NCBI GenBank assembly: GCA_012931725.1
Contig: CM022955.1
Coordinates: forward strand, 50,980,488 to 51,044,487
Direction of reading: 5' to 3'
DNA length: 64,000 bases
From: Litsea cubeba
Taxonomy: Eukaryota > Streptophyta > Magnoliopsida > Laurales > Lauraceae
This document shows, piece after piece, positions 54,552-64,000 of this stretch. Numbering within the stretch: position 1 is the stretch's first letter; each line of letters opens with the position of its first letter. The notes under the pieces are model-generated. The model was not told the origin of the DNA, did no database searches, and saw nothing but the letters and a program-made list of their open reading frames with translations. A program made the position numbers and the translations under genes.

Positions 54552-55706
54552 TGTTGGAATTTGAGATGCCTTGAGAAGTTTAATGAAGAATTGAAGAAAT
54601 TAGTATCTCAAGTATCATCTTGTGTTGGAATTATTGTCAACACAATGTTACAAGTGTGGTGTTGATAGAGCTTCAAAGAGAAAACAGAGCTAAAACAGAA
54701 TAGTATAGGAAATCAGAATTTCATCTGTCAACCGGTATTTCTACCAATATAACAGGGGTAGAACAGGGGTAGAAAAGGGGTAGAAAAGGCTGACCCTGAG
54801 ATTTCCATCTGTCAACCGCAAGTACTACCGGTAGAAGTGGCTGCCCTGAAAGTTCTACCGCAAGTACTATCGGTAGAAGTGGCTTAAATTCTAGCAGAAG
54901 CTTGGACATAAGAATTTCATCTGTTCTACCGCAAGTACTACCGGTAGAACACACGGGAAACCTGAGTTGTGCAGAAATAGAAGTTTTGCACGAAAATTCA
55001 GGAAACTTAAGTATTTCGTTTGGGACTCTTTCTAAACGAATTGTAGCCTATTTTGAACACTCTTAAGGGTTACCATAACCTATATAAAGGCATGTTTGGT
55101 TCGTTTTTAAGAACACAAGAAGAGAGACAGAAGAGAAGAGAAGAGAAGAGAGAAGAAAAGAGAGGGTTTTGGAAAGAAGAAGGTGTTGTTGCTGTGTGCA
55201 GTTGTGTTGCATGTTTCTACAGCAAGTGTGGACGAGAATGTGCTCATGAAGATGGTGATTCGTCCATAAGATAAGTGTCTCTCTGTTTATGCTTTAATTT
55301 CAATTTGTAAGGGATTGAGAGAGAGAGATTGTAGAGGGGAAAGGCTGTAGAAAAGTTCTCTACTTTAATTCTGTAGAACATCAAGTTGGTGCTTGGTGTT
55401 AGGGGTTTGGTGATCCTATCTGTTGGTGCAGATAAATTGTAAAGGGAGTAGGTGCTTCCTAGATAGTTGGTGCTATCTGAAACTCAAGGGTTGGTGCTCT
55501 TTGTCGTTGGTGCGACTAAATAGATTCAGACCTGTTCCGGATCGGTGTTCGGACAGTCTTTGAACCGTGGACGTAGCCTTTTGGTGAACCACGTTAAATT
55601 TGGTGTCCTTGTGTGATTTGATATGCTTTTGTTGTTAAATTGGACCTGTTTTTAAGAAATCACTGATTCACCCCCCCCCCCCTCTCAGTGATCGCGATAT
55701 CTAACA
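54552..55706 (+). repeat. Copia LTR B (1155 bp), internal and inverted
   Basis: Starts TGTTGGAATTTGAG after AAGGGGGAGAT and ends GATATCTAACA before a primer site. TATA box CCTATATAAAGG is at 55079-55090. A run of thirteen C lies near 55669-55682 where LTRs A and C have shorter or interrupted runs. Confidence 0.95.
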
Positions 55707-55708
55707 AT

Positions 55709-55720
55709 TGGTATCAGAGC
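55709..55720 (+). other. Copia primer binding site (plus copy)
   Basis: TGGTATCAGAGC, complementary to the 3' end of initiator methionine tRNA as in most plant Copia elements. The minus copy is at 60543-60554. Confidence 0.9.
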
Positions 55721-55775
55721 GCCAAGGTTCCCTTGATAAGCTTAACACGCTAAGGGTGATCTCTTGTCAAATCAC

Positions 55776-57100
55776 ATGGCATTCAATACAGGGAATAAGA
55801 AAGCACCTTTGTTTGATGGTTCTAATTACTCCTTCTGGAAGATTAGAATGCAGGCCTTCATCAAATCTCTTGGCTATGATGTCTGGGAGACTGTCAGAAT
55901 CGGTTACAATATTGCCATCGTACCCACTGATGCTGCAACTGAAGAAGTTAGCAGACAACGACTCCAAGGCGCAGAATGCACTCTTTAGTGGCCTTGTGGA
56001 CAGCGAACTAGTCAAAGTAATTGCATGCAAAACAGCCAAGGAAATATGGGACAAGTTGAAAAGCATTCATGAAGGAGATGAGAAGATCAAAGAAGCAAAA
56101 TTGCAAACCCATCGCTCTCAATTTGAATCTCTTCGCATGGAGGAAAGCGAGAATGTTGACTCATATTTGCAACGAGTGAATGAAGTCACGAATGACATTC
56201 GTGGACTAGGGGAGGAGATTAAAGAACCAGTCATCGTCAAAAAGGTTCTAAGATCTCTTCTTCCCCGGTTTGATTCAAAAGTCTCAGCCATAGAAGAAGC
56301 CAAGGATCTGAATGAATTTACCATGGATGAGTTGCATGGTTCACTCACTGCCTATGAGATGCGCATAGGTAAGACGTCTTCATCTGATAGAGAAGCGGCC
56401 TTCAAAGTTTAGAAAAAGGGAAAAGAGACTGCTGGTCATGATTCTGATACTGATGATGATGAGCTTGAGGCTCAATTTGTTAGAAAGCTGAAGAAAGGAA
56501 GCAATGGAAAGTACAAAGGGAAGCTACCCTTTAAATGCTTCAATTGTGGCGGTGTTGGTCACTTTGCTGCGAAGTGTCCGCTGAAAGAAAATAATGATGA
56601 TGACTCTTATGTCGATAAGAGTAAGTGGAAGAAAAATTTCAGAAAAAGGGGCAAAGCAAAAAGCTTCATCAGTCAATATAATGACAGTACGTCTGAAACT
56701 TCAGACGATGATGAATCAACCGAGGCAACTGAAGCTCTCTTCATGGTTACCGTTGAAGAAGAAGAGGAGCAAGAGCCGGAAGATGAAGAGGAGGCTGAGG
56801 TCAATCTCGAAGAAGAACTCATTGTCGGACTTGAGGAGCTTAGCATGGAACGTAAAACAAGTAAGAAAAATCTGAAACTTCTTCATGAATCTGAAAGTTC
56901 AATTATTGCTTTGAAAACTCAAGTTGAAGAATATAAAAGAATGGTGGAAGTCCTTCAAAATCAAATAAGTATCAAAAAGGAAGAGGCTATGAAACTTGAA
57001 ACTGAAATCGCTAGAGCAAAGGCTGAAAACTTGGAAAGTAGCCGAAAACTCAAAGCACTCCAAGCAATTGAAGGGACAATGAAACTCGATGAAATTCTGA
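55776..57100 (+). pseudogene. Copia gag, inverted copy, truncated
   Basis: Starts MAFNTGNKKAPLFDGSNYS, WKIRMQAFIKSLGYDVWET; a one-base insertion near 55940 shifts the frame, after which KEIWDKLKSIHEG, LRSLLPRFDSKV and TAYEMRIGKTSSSDREAAF follow (gag core, UBN2-like). A TAG lies at 56410-56412. The first CCHC knuckle CFNCGGVGHFAAKC is at 56539-56580, then an acidic stretch and a coiled coil (56840-57070). The frame runs into LTR sequence at a 12-base match ATGAAATTCTGA (57089-57100). The minus copy at 58734-60486 has different lesions. Confidence 0.9.
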
Positions 57101-57261
57101 TTTCCTATACTGTTCTGTTTCAGCTCTGTTTTCTCTTTGAAGCTCTATCAACACCACACTTGTAACATTGTGTTGACAATAATTCCAACACAAGATGATA
57201 CTTGAGATACTAATTTCTTCAATTCTTCATTAAACTTCTCAAGGCATCTCAAATTCCAACA
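57088..57261 (-). repeat. Partial Copia LTR (174 bp)
   Basis: Carries only the TGTTGG-side end of the LTR in minus orientation, followed by the AAAGGGGGAGA tract and the 3' region (57262-57470). Its other edge is the ATGAAATTCTGA junction with inverted gag. Confidence 0.93.
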
Positions 57262-57346
57262 ATCTCCCCCTTTGGAATTGTTGGCAACACTTTTGGAACT
57301 TCAACACTTAGAACACATTAAACTAGGTGATCTTCATGAAGCTTCT

Positions 57347-58690
57347 TCAGAACCATAGTCTCCCCCTGTCTTTAAAAAAAATCAAGATCTCTAACACTCT
57401 TGATACCAATCTCCCCAAAGTTATCATAGTATAACTTCTTCTAACATTGCTTTCTCCTAGCTTAAGTCTTTCCTTACTAGAGGAGGAGTAACCCAGAAAT
57501 ATACCTTCATCAGCTCTTTCTTCAAATTTGCCCGGATTTTGTTCAAGACGCTTGATGTAACACTTGCTACCGAAGACTCTGAAGTGCTTGACTGTTGCTT
57601 TTCTCCCAAACCATAGCTCATAAGGAGTTTTGTCTTCATGTGGCCTGATCAAGCATCGATTCTGAACGTATACAGCCGTATGGATTGCCTCCTTCCAGTA
57701 TTTGTCAGCTAGCTTGCTCTCAGTTAGCATTGTGCGAGCCATCTCTTGCACAGTGCGATTTTTCCGTTCCACAACTCCATTTTGCTGTGGAGTTCTAGGG
57801 GCTGAATATTGTCTTTGAATGCCATGGTGCTCACAATAGTTAGTGAACTCTTCAGATGTGAATTCACCTCCTCGATCAGACCTTAAAATCTTGATACGTT
57901 TTCCAAGCATATTTTCAACCTGTGCTTTGAACACTTTAAAACGATCAAGTGCTTGATGTTTATGCTTAAGAAACAATACCCATGTCATACGAGTATAATC
58001 ATCAATGCCTAACATAAAATACTTATCTCCATTGGTGCTTTGAGTTCGCATCGGTCCACAGAGATCAGTGTGCACTAGCTCAAGAGGTTTCTTTGAATGA
58101 TGCTCCTTTGACTTGAACATTACCCTCGTTTGCTTTCCCTTTTGGCAAGAATCGCAAATGGGGTTGGAAGGCTTTTCAATTGTAGACATACCTCTGACAG
58201 CCTTTGAATTGCAAATCTTTGACATGTTATCAAAGTTTAGATGCCCAAGGCGTTTGTGCCACAACCAACTTTCCTCTGTCCGACTCATCAAGCAAGTCTT
58301 TTCAGCTCCATCTGACAATGTATAGAGATTTCCAGCAGTCCTAGATCCAGTAGCCACTGTTTTGCCGTTGCTACACTTCTTGATAGCAAACCCATTCTTT
58401 GTGAAGACAACTTTGTGGCGTTTGTCACAGATCTGGCTCACACTAAGCAAGTTGTGTCTCAGTCCAGACACATATAAGACCTCGTCTGATCTGATCTTGT
58501 TTGCCTTTAGCTGAACAACACCTTTTTCGCAGATTTTGGCACCATCATTGTTACCAAACTTCACCGATCCGCCTTCATAGTGCTGTAATTTGACAAATTT
58601 TTCCTTATCACCTGTCATATGGCTTGAACAGCCTACTATCAAGGACCCATGGTGCTGCCTTCTTTTGTGCATTGAATGCTGTTTGCACAA
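57347..58690 (-). pseudogene. Copia protease end, GAG-pre-integrase and integrase, fused to 3' region
   Basis: GCSSHMTGDKEKF is the flap side of the aspartic protease; its DSG active site is split by an extra base near 58636, so protease is out of frame. The GAG-pre-integrase zinc region is WLWHKRLGHLNFDNM with CDSCQKGKQ. The integrase core shows D (HTDLCGPM), D (LGIDDYTRMTW; RSDRGGEFTS) and E (NGVVERKNRT), then YELWFGRKATVKHFRVFG. Near 57472 the frame leaves integrase (FLGYSSSSKE) and enters the non-coding 3' region, with RT and RNase H deleted. The junction is in GAAAGACTTAAG. Integrase core residues are intact, but the complete polyprotein is not. Confidence 0.9.
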
Positions 58691-58733
58691 TGAGAGATTC
58701 CTTGGAATTATCTTCCCTTTTCTTTGCCCTCTA

Positions 58734-60486
58734 TGCCTTAACTAACTTGGGTTTCTTTTCAACCTGAAATTGGTTAGCAATAGGCAACCTACAATCCCTA
58801 GCCAAGTGTCCATAATTATAACACTTATGGCACTCAATTTTGTGGCCGTTTAGGATTGAGAAAGGGTTCCTAGTCACTAATGGACTGTTTCTAACATAGA
58901 ATCTACAATCAAGCTCTTTTATGTCCATATCTATTACAATGATAGCAATAACCATAGAATCTGAACATTCTTCCTTTCTTAGGTGGCTGGTTAAACTCCA
59001 CAAACCTTTTCTTATTGACCATCTCAATACTAGGCTGAATTTGAAGCTTTGTAGCCTTGAGAGGTATGGCACTTTGTTTCATAAACAAAGAGGGTGCAGC
59101 TTTAGAGGACTCTCCGGTCTCAAATCCAATACCAAATTTATTGTGGAAGGGCTTTTGAACTTTCAGAATTTCATTGAGTTTCATTGTCCCTTCAATTACT
59201 TGGAGTGCTTTGAGTTTTCGGCTACTTTCCAAGTTTTCAGCCTTTGCTCTAGCGATTTCAGTTTCAAGTTTCATAGCCTCTTCCTTTTTGATACTTATTT
59301 GATTTTGAAGGACTTCCACCATTCTTTTATATTCTTCAACTTGAGCTTTCAAAGCAATAATTGAACTTTCAGATTCATGAAGAAGTTTTAGATTTTTCTT
59401 ACTTGTTTTACGTTCCATGCTAAGCTCCTCAAGTGCGGCAATGAGTTCTTCTTCGAGATTGACCTCAGCCTCCTCTTCCTCTTCCGGCTCTTGCTCCTCT
59501 TCTTCTTCAACGGTAACCATGAAGAGAGCTTCAGTTGCCTCGGCTGATTCATCATCGTCTGAAGTTTCAGACGTGCTGTCATTATATTGACTGATGAAGC
59601 TTTTTGCTTTGCCCCTTTTTCTGAAATTTTTCTTCCACTTACTCTTATCGACATAAGAGTCATCATCATTATTTTCTTTCAAGCGGACACTTCGCAGCAA
59701 AGTGACCAACACCGCCACAATTGAAGCATTTAAAGGGTAGCTTCCCTTTGTACTTTCCATTGCTTCCTTTCTTCAGCTTTCTAACAAATTGAGCCTCAAG
59801 CTCATCATCATCAGTATCAGAATCATGACCAGCAGTCTATTTTCCCTTTTTCTGAACTTTGAAGGCCGCTTCTCTATCAGATGAAGACGTCTTACCTATG
59901 CGCATCTCATAGGCAGTGAGTGAACCATGCAACTCATCCATTGTAAATTCATTCAGATCCTTGGCTTCTTCTATGGCTGAGACTTTTGAATCAAACCGGG
60001 GAAGAAGAGATCTTAGAACCTTTTTGACGATGACTGGTTCTTTAATCTGCTCCCCTAGTCCACGAATGTCATTCGTGACTTCATTCACTCGTTGCAAATA
60101 TGAGTCAACATTCTCGCTTTCCTCCATGCGAAGAGATTCAAATTGAGAGCGATGGGTTTGCAATTTTGCTTCTTTGATCTTCTCATCTCCTTCATGAATG
60201 CTTTTCAACTTGTCCCATATTTCCTTGGCTGTTTTGCATGCAATTACTTTGACCAGTTCGCTGTCCACAAGGCCACTAAAGAGTACATTCTGCGCCTTGG
60301 AGTCGTTGTCTGCTAACTTCTTCGTTGCAGCATCAGTGGGTACGATGGCAATATTGTAACCGACTCTGACAGTCTCCTAGACATCATAGCCAAGAGATTT
60401 GATGAAGGCCTGCATTCTAATCTTCCAGAAGGAGTAATTAGAACCATCAAACAAAGGTGCTTTCTTATTCCCTGTATTGGATGCCA
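58734..60486 (-). pseudogene. Copia gag, minus copy
   Basis: Starts at 60486 with M, then NTGNKKAPLFDGSNYS. A TAG replaces a tryptophan codon near 60374, and another TAG lies near 59836. The order is gag core, knuckle CFNCGGVGHFAAKC (about 59700-59740), acidic region, coiled coil (59400-59180), then two more knuckles, CYHCNRYGHKRADC and CHKCYNYGHLARDC, near 58930 and 58800. Frames change near 58920. Three zinc knuckles are unusual; most plant Copia gags have one. The stretch after the coiled coil is missing from the inverted copy. Confidence 0.88.
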
Positions 60487-60556
60487 TGTGATTTGACAAG
60501 AGATCACCCTTAGCGTGTTAAGCTTATCAAGGGAACCTTGGCGCTCTGATACCAAT

Positions 60557-61701
60557 TGTTAGATATCGCGATCACTGAGAGGGGGGGAGGGGTGAATCAG
60601 TGGTTTCTTAAAAACAGATCCAATTTAACAACAAAAGCATATCAAATCACACAAGGACACCAGATTTAATGTGGTTCACCAAAAGGCTACGTCCACGGTT
60701 CAAAGACTGTCCGAACACCGATCCGGAACAGGTCTGAATCTATTTAGTCGCACCAACGACAAAGAGCACCAACCCTTGAGTTTCAGATAGCACCAACTAT
60801 CTAGGAAGCACCTACTCCCTTTATAATTTATCTGCACCAACAGATAGGATCACCAAACCCCTAACACCAAGCACCAACTTGATGTTCTACAGAATTAAAG
60901 TAGAGAACTTTTCTACAGCCTTTCCCCTCTACAATCTCTCTCTCTCAATCCCTTACAAATTGAAATTAAAGCATAAACAGAGAGACACTTATCTTATGGA
61001 CGAATCACCATCTTCATGAGCACATTCTCGTCCACACTTGCTGTAGAAACATGCAACACAACTGCACACAGCAACAACACCTTCTTCTTTCCAAAACCCT
61101 CTCTTTTCTTCTCTCTTCTCTTCTCTTCTCTTCTGTCTCTCTTCTTGTGTTCTTAAAAACGAACCAAACATGCCTTTATATAGGTTATGGTAACCCTTAA
61201 GAGTGTTCAAAATAGGCTACAATTCGTTTAGAAAGAGTCCCAAACGAAATACTTAAGTTTCCTGAATTTTCGTGCAAAACTTCTATTTCTGCACAACTCA
61301 GGTTTCCCGTGTGTTCTACCGGTAGTACTTGTGGTAGAACAGATGAAATTCTCATGTCCAAGCTTCTGCTAGAATTTAAGTCACTTCTACCGGTAGTACT
61401 TGCGGTAGAACTTTCAGGGCAGCCACTTCTACCAGTAGTACTTGCGGTTGACAGATGGAAATCTCAGGGTCAGCCTTTTTCTACCCCTTTTCTACCCCTG
61501 TTCTACCGGTAGAAATACCGGTTGACAGATGAAATTCTGATTTCCTATACTGTTCTGTTTCAGCTCTGTTTTCTCTTTGAAGCTCTATCAACACCACACT
61601 TGTAACATTGTGTTGACAATAATTCCAACACAAGATGATACTTGAGATACTAATTTCTTCAATTCTTCATTAAACTTCTCAAGGCATCTCAAATTCCAAC
61701 A
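60557..61701 (-). repeat. Copia LTR C (1145 bp), right end
   Basis: 5' LTR of the minus-strand element, next to its primer site (60543-60554). TATA at about 61173-61184. It carries the same CTACCGGTAGTACTTG repeats as LTR A (61317-61450). By eye it differs from LTR A at few positions, so insertion was recent. Confidence 0.95.
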
Positions 61702-61706
61702 ATTTC

Positions 61707-63013
61707 TACCCGGCCGATCGAGAAATCGACAGGACAGATGGCACCGACCCGCTGTTGGCAACCAACACCTGAAGTTACATGGTCATCCGATGTCGATATG
61801 CATGAAGATCCATTAATGATCATCACCAGAAGAATCCCAAAAGACTCGGCACGGCCCGCGACTCTTCAACTGCTTGGCGATCATTTAAATGCGATTAATT
61901 GACTAGCTTTATTGCAGTCATTATTCCATTTCTTTGGACGGCCCAATCAGAAGCAAGCATCCGGGAGTTACAAGTCAAGAGATTCATGACATTTAAACCA
62001 TGAAACTCCTCCCATCATGGCAATTAAAGGTGATTAAATGCCCTTAATCTCCTCCGGCCAATCAGAAGCCAAGAAAAAGGAGTTATAAAACAAAGGAATT
62101 ACATCCTGCAACTCCTCCCATTATGCGGCTTAATGACAATAAAAGCCTATAAACCCTCCTAAATGGCTACCAAAATGCCTATAAATAGGAGAGCACTCCT
62201 AGAAGAAAAGACACACAACAGACTACAGAAAATCCGGAAACTCAGACAGAAAAAGGCATCAGAAATCTAAGAGAAAGAAAGAGAGAAAACTCTACGGAAG
62301 TTCTACACCGACCACCGCTACAAGGTGACAAAAGTCCCTAGGGGGGTACCCCCCACCCCAAGGTCCTTGCCTTCTCCTTCTACCTCCAATGGCTTAGACG
62401 TGGCTTTTTAGCCCGTCTACTTGGCTTTTTATTAGACATAGGACCTCCTCTTGGTCTTTGTCCTCTAAAAACCTGAGGTTATAGCCAAGCCAAGCGAATT
62501 AATAGCATCTTCTATTCTCATCTACATGGATGATGTCGAAGTCCACATATGGCTTATGATTGTTATTCTGAACGGGTCCCCCACAATCTCCTGAGAAGTT
62601 AGATCCTCCTTTTCTTGCTTTTCATTGTAGTTTGTATTTTTCCAAAAGAGACAAAAATCACAACTCATGTCTTTCATTATTGATAAGGATTGTAAATCGG
62701 CTATAAACGCCAAAAATCGGCTATAAATGCCAAAAAAATCACCTTTCACGGCAAATCAAGAAAATGTCTCTTTTCTTAAATATATGTGCAATGAAAAACT
62801 TGAAAGAAGTTGATTTCCTTTTTACTTGCGAACGTTGATCTCTAGATTACCACTTGCAATTTCAAGTAAAATAGAAAATCTGGCACACCCACACAAAAGA
62901 AATGTTGATGCACGCCTCTACCCCCCTCCGGTTACGAAAGGGTTGGACCCAAATGGACTCCCACGTCCGCCGACCTCAGTAGAACCGAGCGAGCAGAATG
63001 CGCTGGTCCATCA
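61707..63013 (+). repeat. LTR of the Tat/Ogre relative, second part
   Basis: Continues the LTR from 51907 after removal of the Copia element and one ATTTC. It ends TGGTCCATCA. It has the TATA box CTATAAATAG at 62179-62188 and only two minisatellite units (62697-62745). A short C-run block (62341-62360) corresponds to the GGTACCCCCC block in the other LTRs. Confidence 0.93.
62179..62188 (+). promoter_or_regulatory. TATA box of the related LTR
   Basis: CTATAAATAG in the same context as in the LTRs at 6348 and 27141; conservation in a diverged copy supports a promoter role. Confidence 0.65.
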
Positions 63014-63016
63014 AGC

Positions 63017-63036
63017 TGGCACACCCGGTGGGACCC
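63017..63036 (+). other. Primer binding site of the Tat/Ogre relative
   Basis: TGGCACACCCGGTGGGACCC, three bases after the LTR. It shares the CCCGGTGGGAC core with the site at 26253-26274 but differs near the start. Confidence 0.7.
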
Positions 63037-63531
63037 GTTCATTTGATAACACGATGCTAGAAATGAAATATTTGCATATCATATCTATTGCTCTATGCTT
63101 ATACTTCTTTTCTTGATTCCTTGGCTACTTTCTAATTGGTGGCCTATGTTGGATTCCGCATCTAAAAAAAATGAGATGAGATTTTTTGGGAATTTCTATT
63201 TCTTTGAATTTATTTCCACTCTTTCTCTTTTCAACAAAAAAAAATAGATTTTTGGATTCAAAATTGAGAAACCTTGATCCTTTCCTATTGTTCATCGTGC
63301 TTACAGAAATGTTAAGCCTGTTCGACTAAGGTTTTGGGCCATCGTTTCTCTTCAATGAGTTCATTAGAAAAATAAATCGGATTTTTGGATTCAAAATTGA
63401 GAAACCTTGATCCTTTCCTATCGTTCATCGTGCTTGCAGAAATATTGAGCCTGTTCGACTAAGGTTTTGGGTCATCGTTTCTCTTCGATGAGTTCATTAG
63501 AAAAAAAAAATCAGATTTTTCATTTTGGATT
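63037..63531 (+). other. Remaining leader of the Tat/Ogre relative
   Basis: Resembles the reverse complement of 25800-26250. It contains two copies of a unit of about 120 bp with ATTGAGAAACCTTGATCC (about 63262 and 63392). There is no ORF1, gag or pol. It runs straight into another LTR. Confidence 0.85.
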
Positions 63532-64000
63532 TGTTGACACCAAAAATGTCACTTTGCCTTTCCAAGATCCAAAGAGCTACATGAAGTCGCAACCTGCCAT
63601 AAATAGGCAATGCTGCTTCCAAAAATAAAATCTTGTCAGAATCAAACAAAAACTGCAAGATTCTTCCAGACAGCCAAAAGAGGAGTACACAAGAAGTTTC
63701 AAGCCATTTCAAGATCATTTGGCCTAACTTCGCTTCTCCGACAGCCAAATCAAGCCTCTCGGCGGTAAAGCTCTCCGGGACCATGATTTCCAAGACAGAA
63801 CCTATGGATCATCTTAAAATGACTCCAATAGGTTCCCTGTCAAATTTCAAGTCAATCGGACATCGGTTGACCGCACATCAAACCGCGACATCTTCATCGC
63901 GACAAAAAACAAGTCTACAGTGATAGGACCCCAAACGGCTTCAAAAACTCAAACAAAAGCCTATGGTTGGTCTTATTTATTGCTCAGCAGGCTTCACACC
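63532..64000 (+). repeat. Second LTR of the Tat/Ogre relative, cut by the window edge
   Basis: Starts TGTTGACACCAAAAATGTCAC. Near 63750 it jumps from one CTCTCGGCGG module to a later one, so several hundred bases of LTR are missing. No polypurine tract precedes it. Confidence 0.88.

Larger units (their letters stand above)
51908..55706. repeat. 3.8-kb near-perfect inverted repeat
   Basis: Left arm 51908-53782 (LTR A, 3' region, RNase H) is the reverse complement of 53827-55706 (RNase H, 3' region, LTR B), with few differences. The central non-paired segment is about 44 bp (53783-53826). Arms share all features, including purine tracts and TATA boxes facing away from the centre. Confidence 0.93.
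51908..61701 (-). mobile_element. Rearranged Copia element (SIRE/Maximus-like), 9.8 kb
   Basis: Outer ends TGTTAGATATCG and ATTCCAACA are flanked by ATTTC on both sides (51903-51907 and 61702-61706), so the entire block inserted once. From the right on the minus strand: LTR, primer site, gag, protease and integrase, a deletion of RT, 3' region and 174 bp of LTR. Then, inverted: gag, primer site, LTR, 3' region and RNase H. Then, direct again: RNase H, 3' region and LTR. Three full LTRs and one partial are present. It cannot make a polymerase. Primer site TGGTATCAGAGC (initiator-Met tRNA type), three CCHC knuckles and LTR size suggest SIRE/Maximus or Tork; lineage is inferred. Confidence 0.9.

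Noticed and set aside
51908..55706. Treating the palindrome only as an assembly error
   Set aside because: Copies differ by substitutions and an A-run length, and the outer duplication ATTTC is intact, so a biological origin is more likely; it still needs long reads.

Overview
The window is repeat-dominated DNA from a flowering plant with a transposon-rich genome. I see no intact host gene. The plant origin is shown by GT-AG introns, by Tat/Ogre-type Ty3 and Copia LTR retrotransposons, by CACTA (En/Spm) elements with TNP2, DUF4218, DUF4216 and Transposase_24 domains, and by broken pieces of plant genes: chloroplast SecA1, a 4-coumarate-CoA-ligase-like enzyme, vacuolar ATPase subunit B and a receptor-like kinase. 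I cannot name the species.

Layout. 1-2150: 5' end of a decayed Ty3 element on the minus strand (gag remnant, primer binding site, 475-bp LTR). 2248-2670: kinase pseudo-exons. 3249-45880: an old CACTA element on the minus strand, split by two later insertions. The first is a complete 23.4-kb Tat/Ogre-like retrotransposon at 5451-28892, with 2.6-kb LTRs and a GCAAG target duplication. The second is an 8.55-kb non-autonomous CACTA at 31732-40284, with CACTACTAGAAAAAAG termini and a TGT target duplication. It landed inside the transposase gene of the older CACTA and carries fragments of three plant genes. 47763-49162: remnant of another CACTA second gene. 49783-49890: a V-ATPase B pseudo-exon. 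50637-64000: a relative of the Tat/Ogre element reduced to LTR, leader and LTR, whose first LTR is split by a rearranged Copia element (51908-61701, ATTTC target duplication). The Copia insertion contains a 3.8-kb inverted repeat and an internal template-switch-like junction.

The Tat/Ogre element is the centre of interest. On its coding (minus) strand it has an upstream ORF1 with one stop, then a 2530-codon gag-protease-G-patch-RT-RNase H-archaeal-type RNase H-integrase frame. The integrase tail lies in another frame after an A8 run. On the opposite strand, in the 3' third, sits a five-exon gene for a plant-mobile-domain protein with its own TATA box; this copy has two frameshifts and a stop. 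Around this antisense gene are several tandem arrays. In two of them the units form hairpins whose arms differ between units yet stay complementary (8346-8546 and 14572-15029). These covarying hairpin arrays are the best candidate in the window for an undescribed structured element.

Order of events from the nesting: the old CACTA first; then, in unresolved order, the Pack-type CACTA and the Tat/Ogre insertion; and separately the deleted Tat/Ogre relative followed by the rearranged Copia. Statements about LTR similarity are by eye, without alignment.
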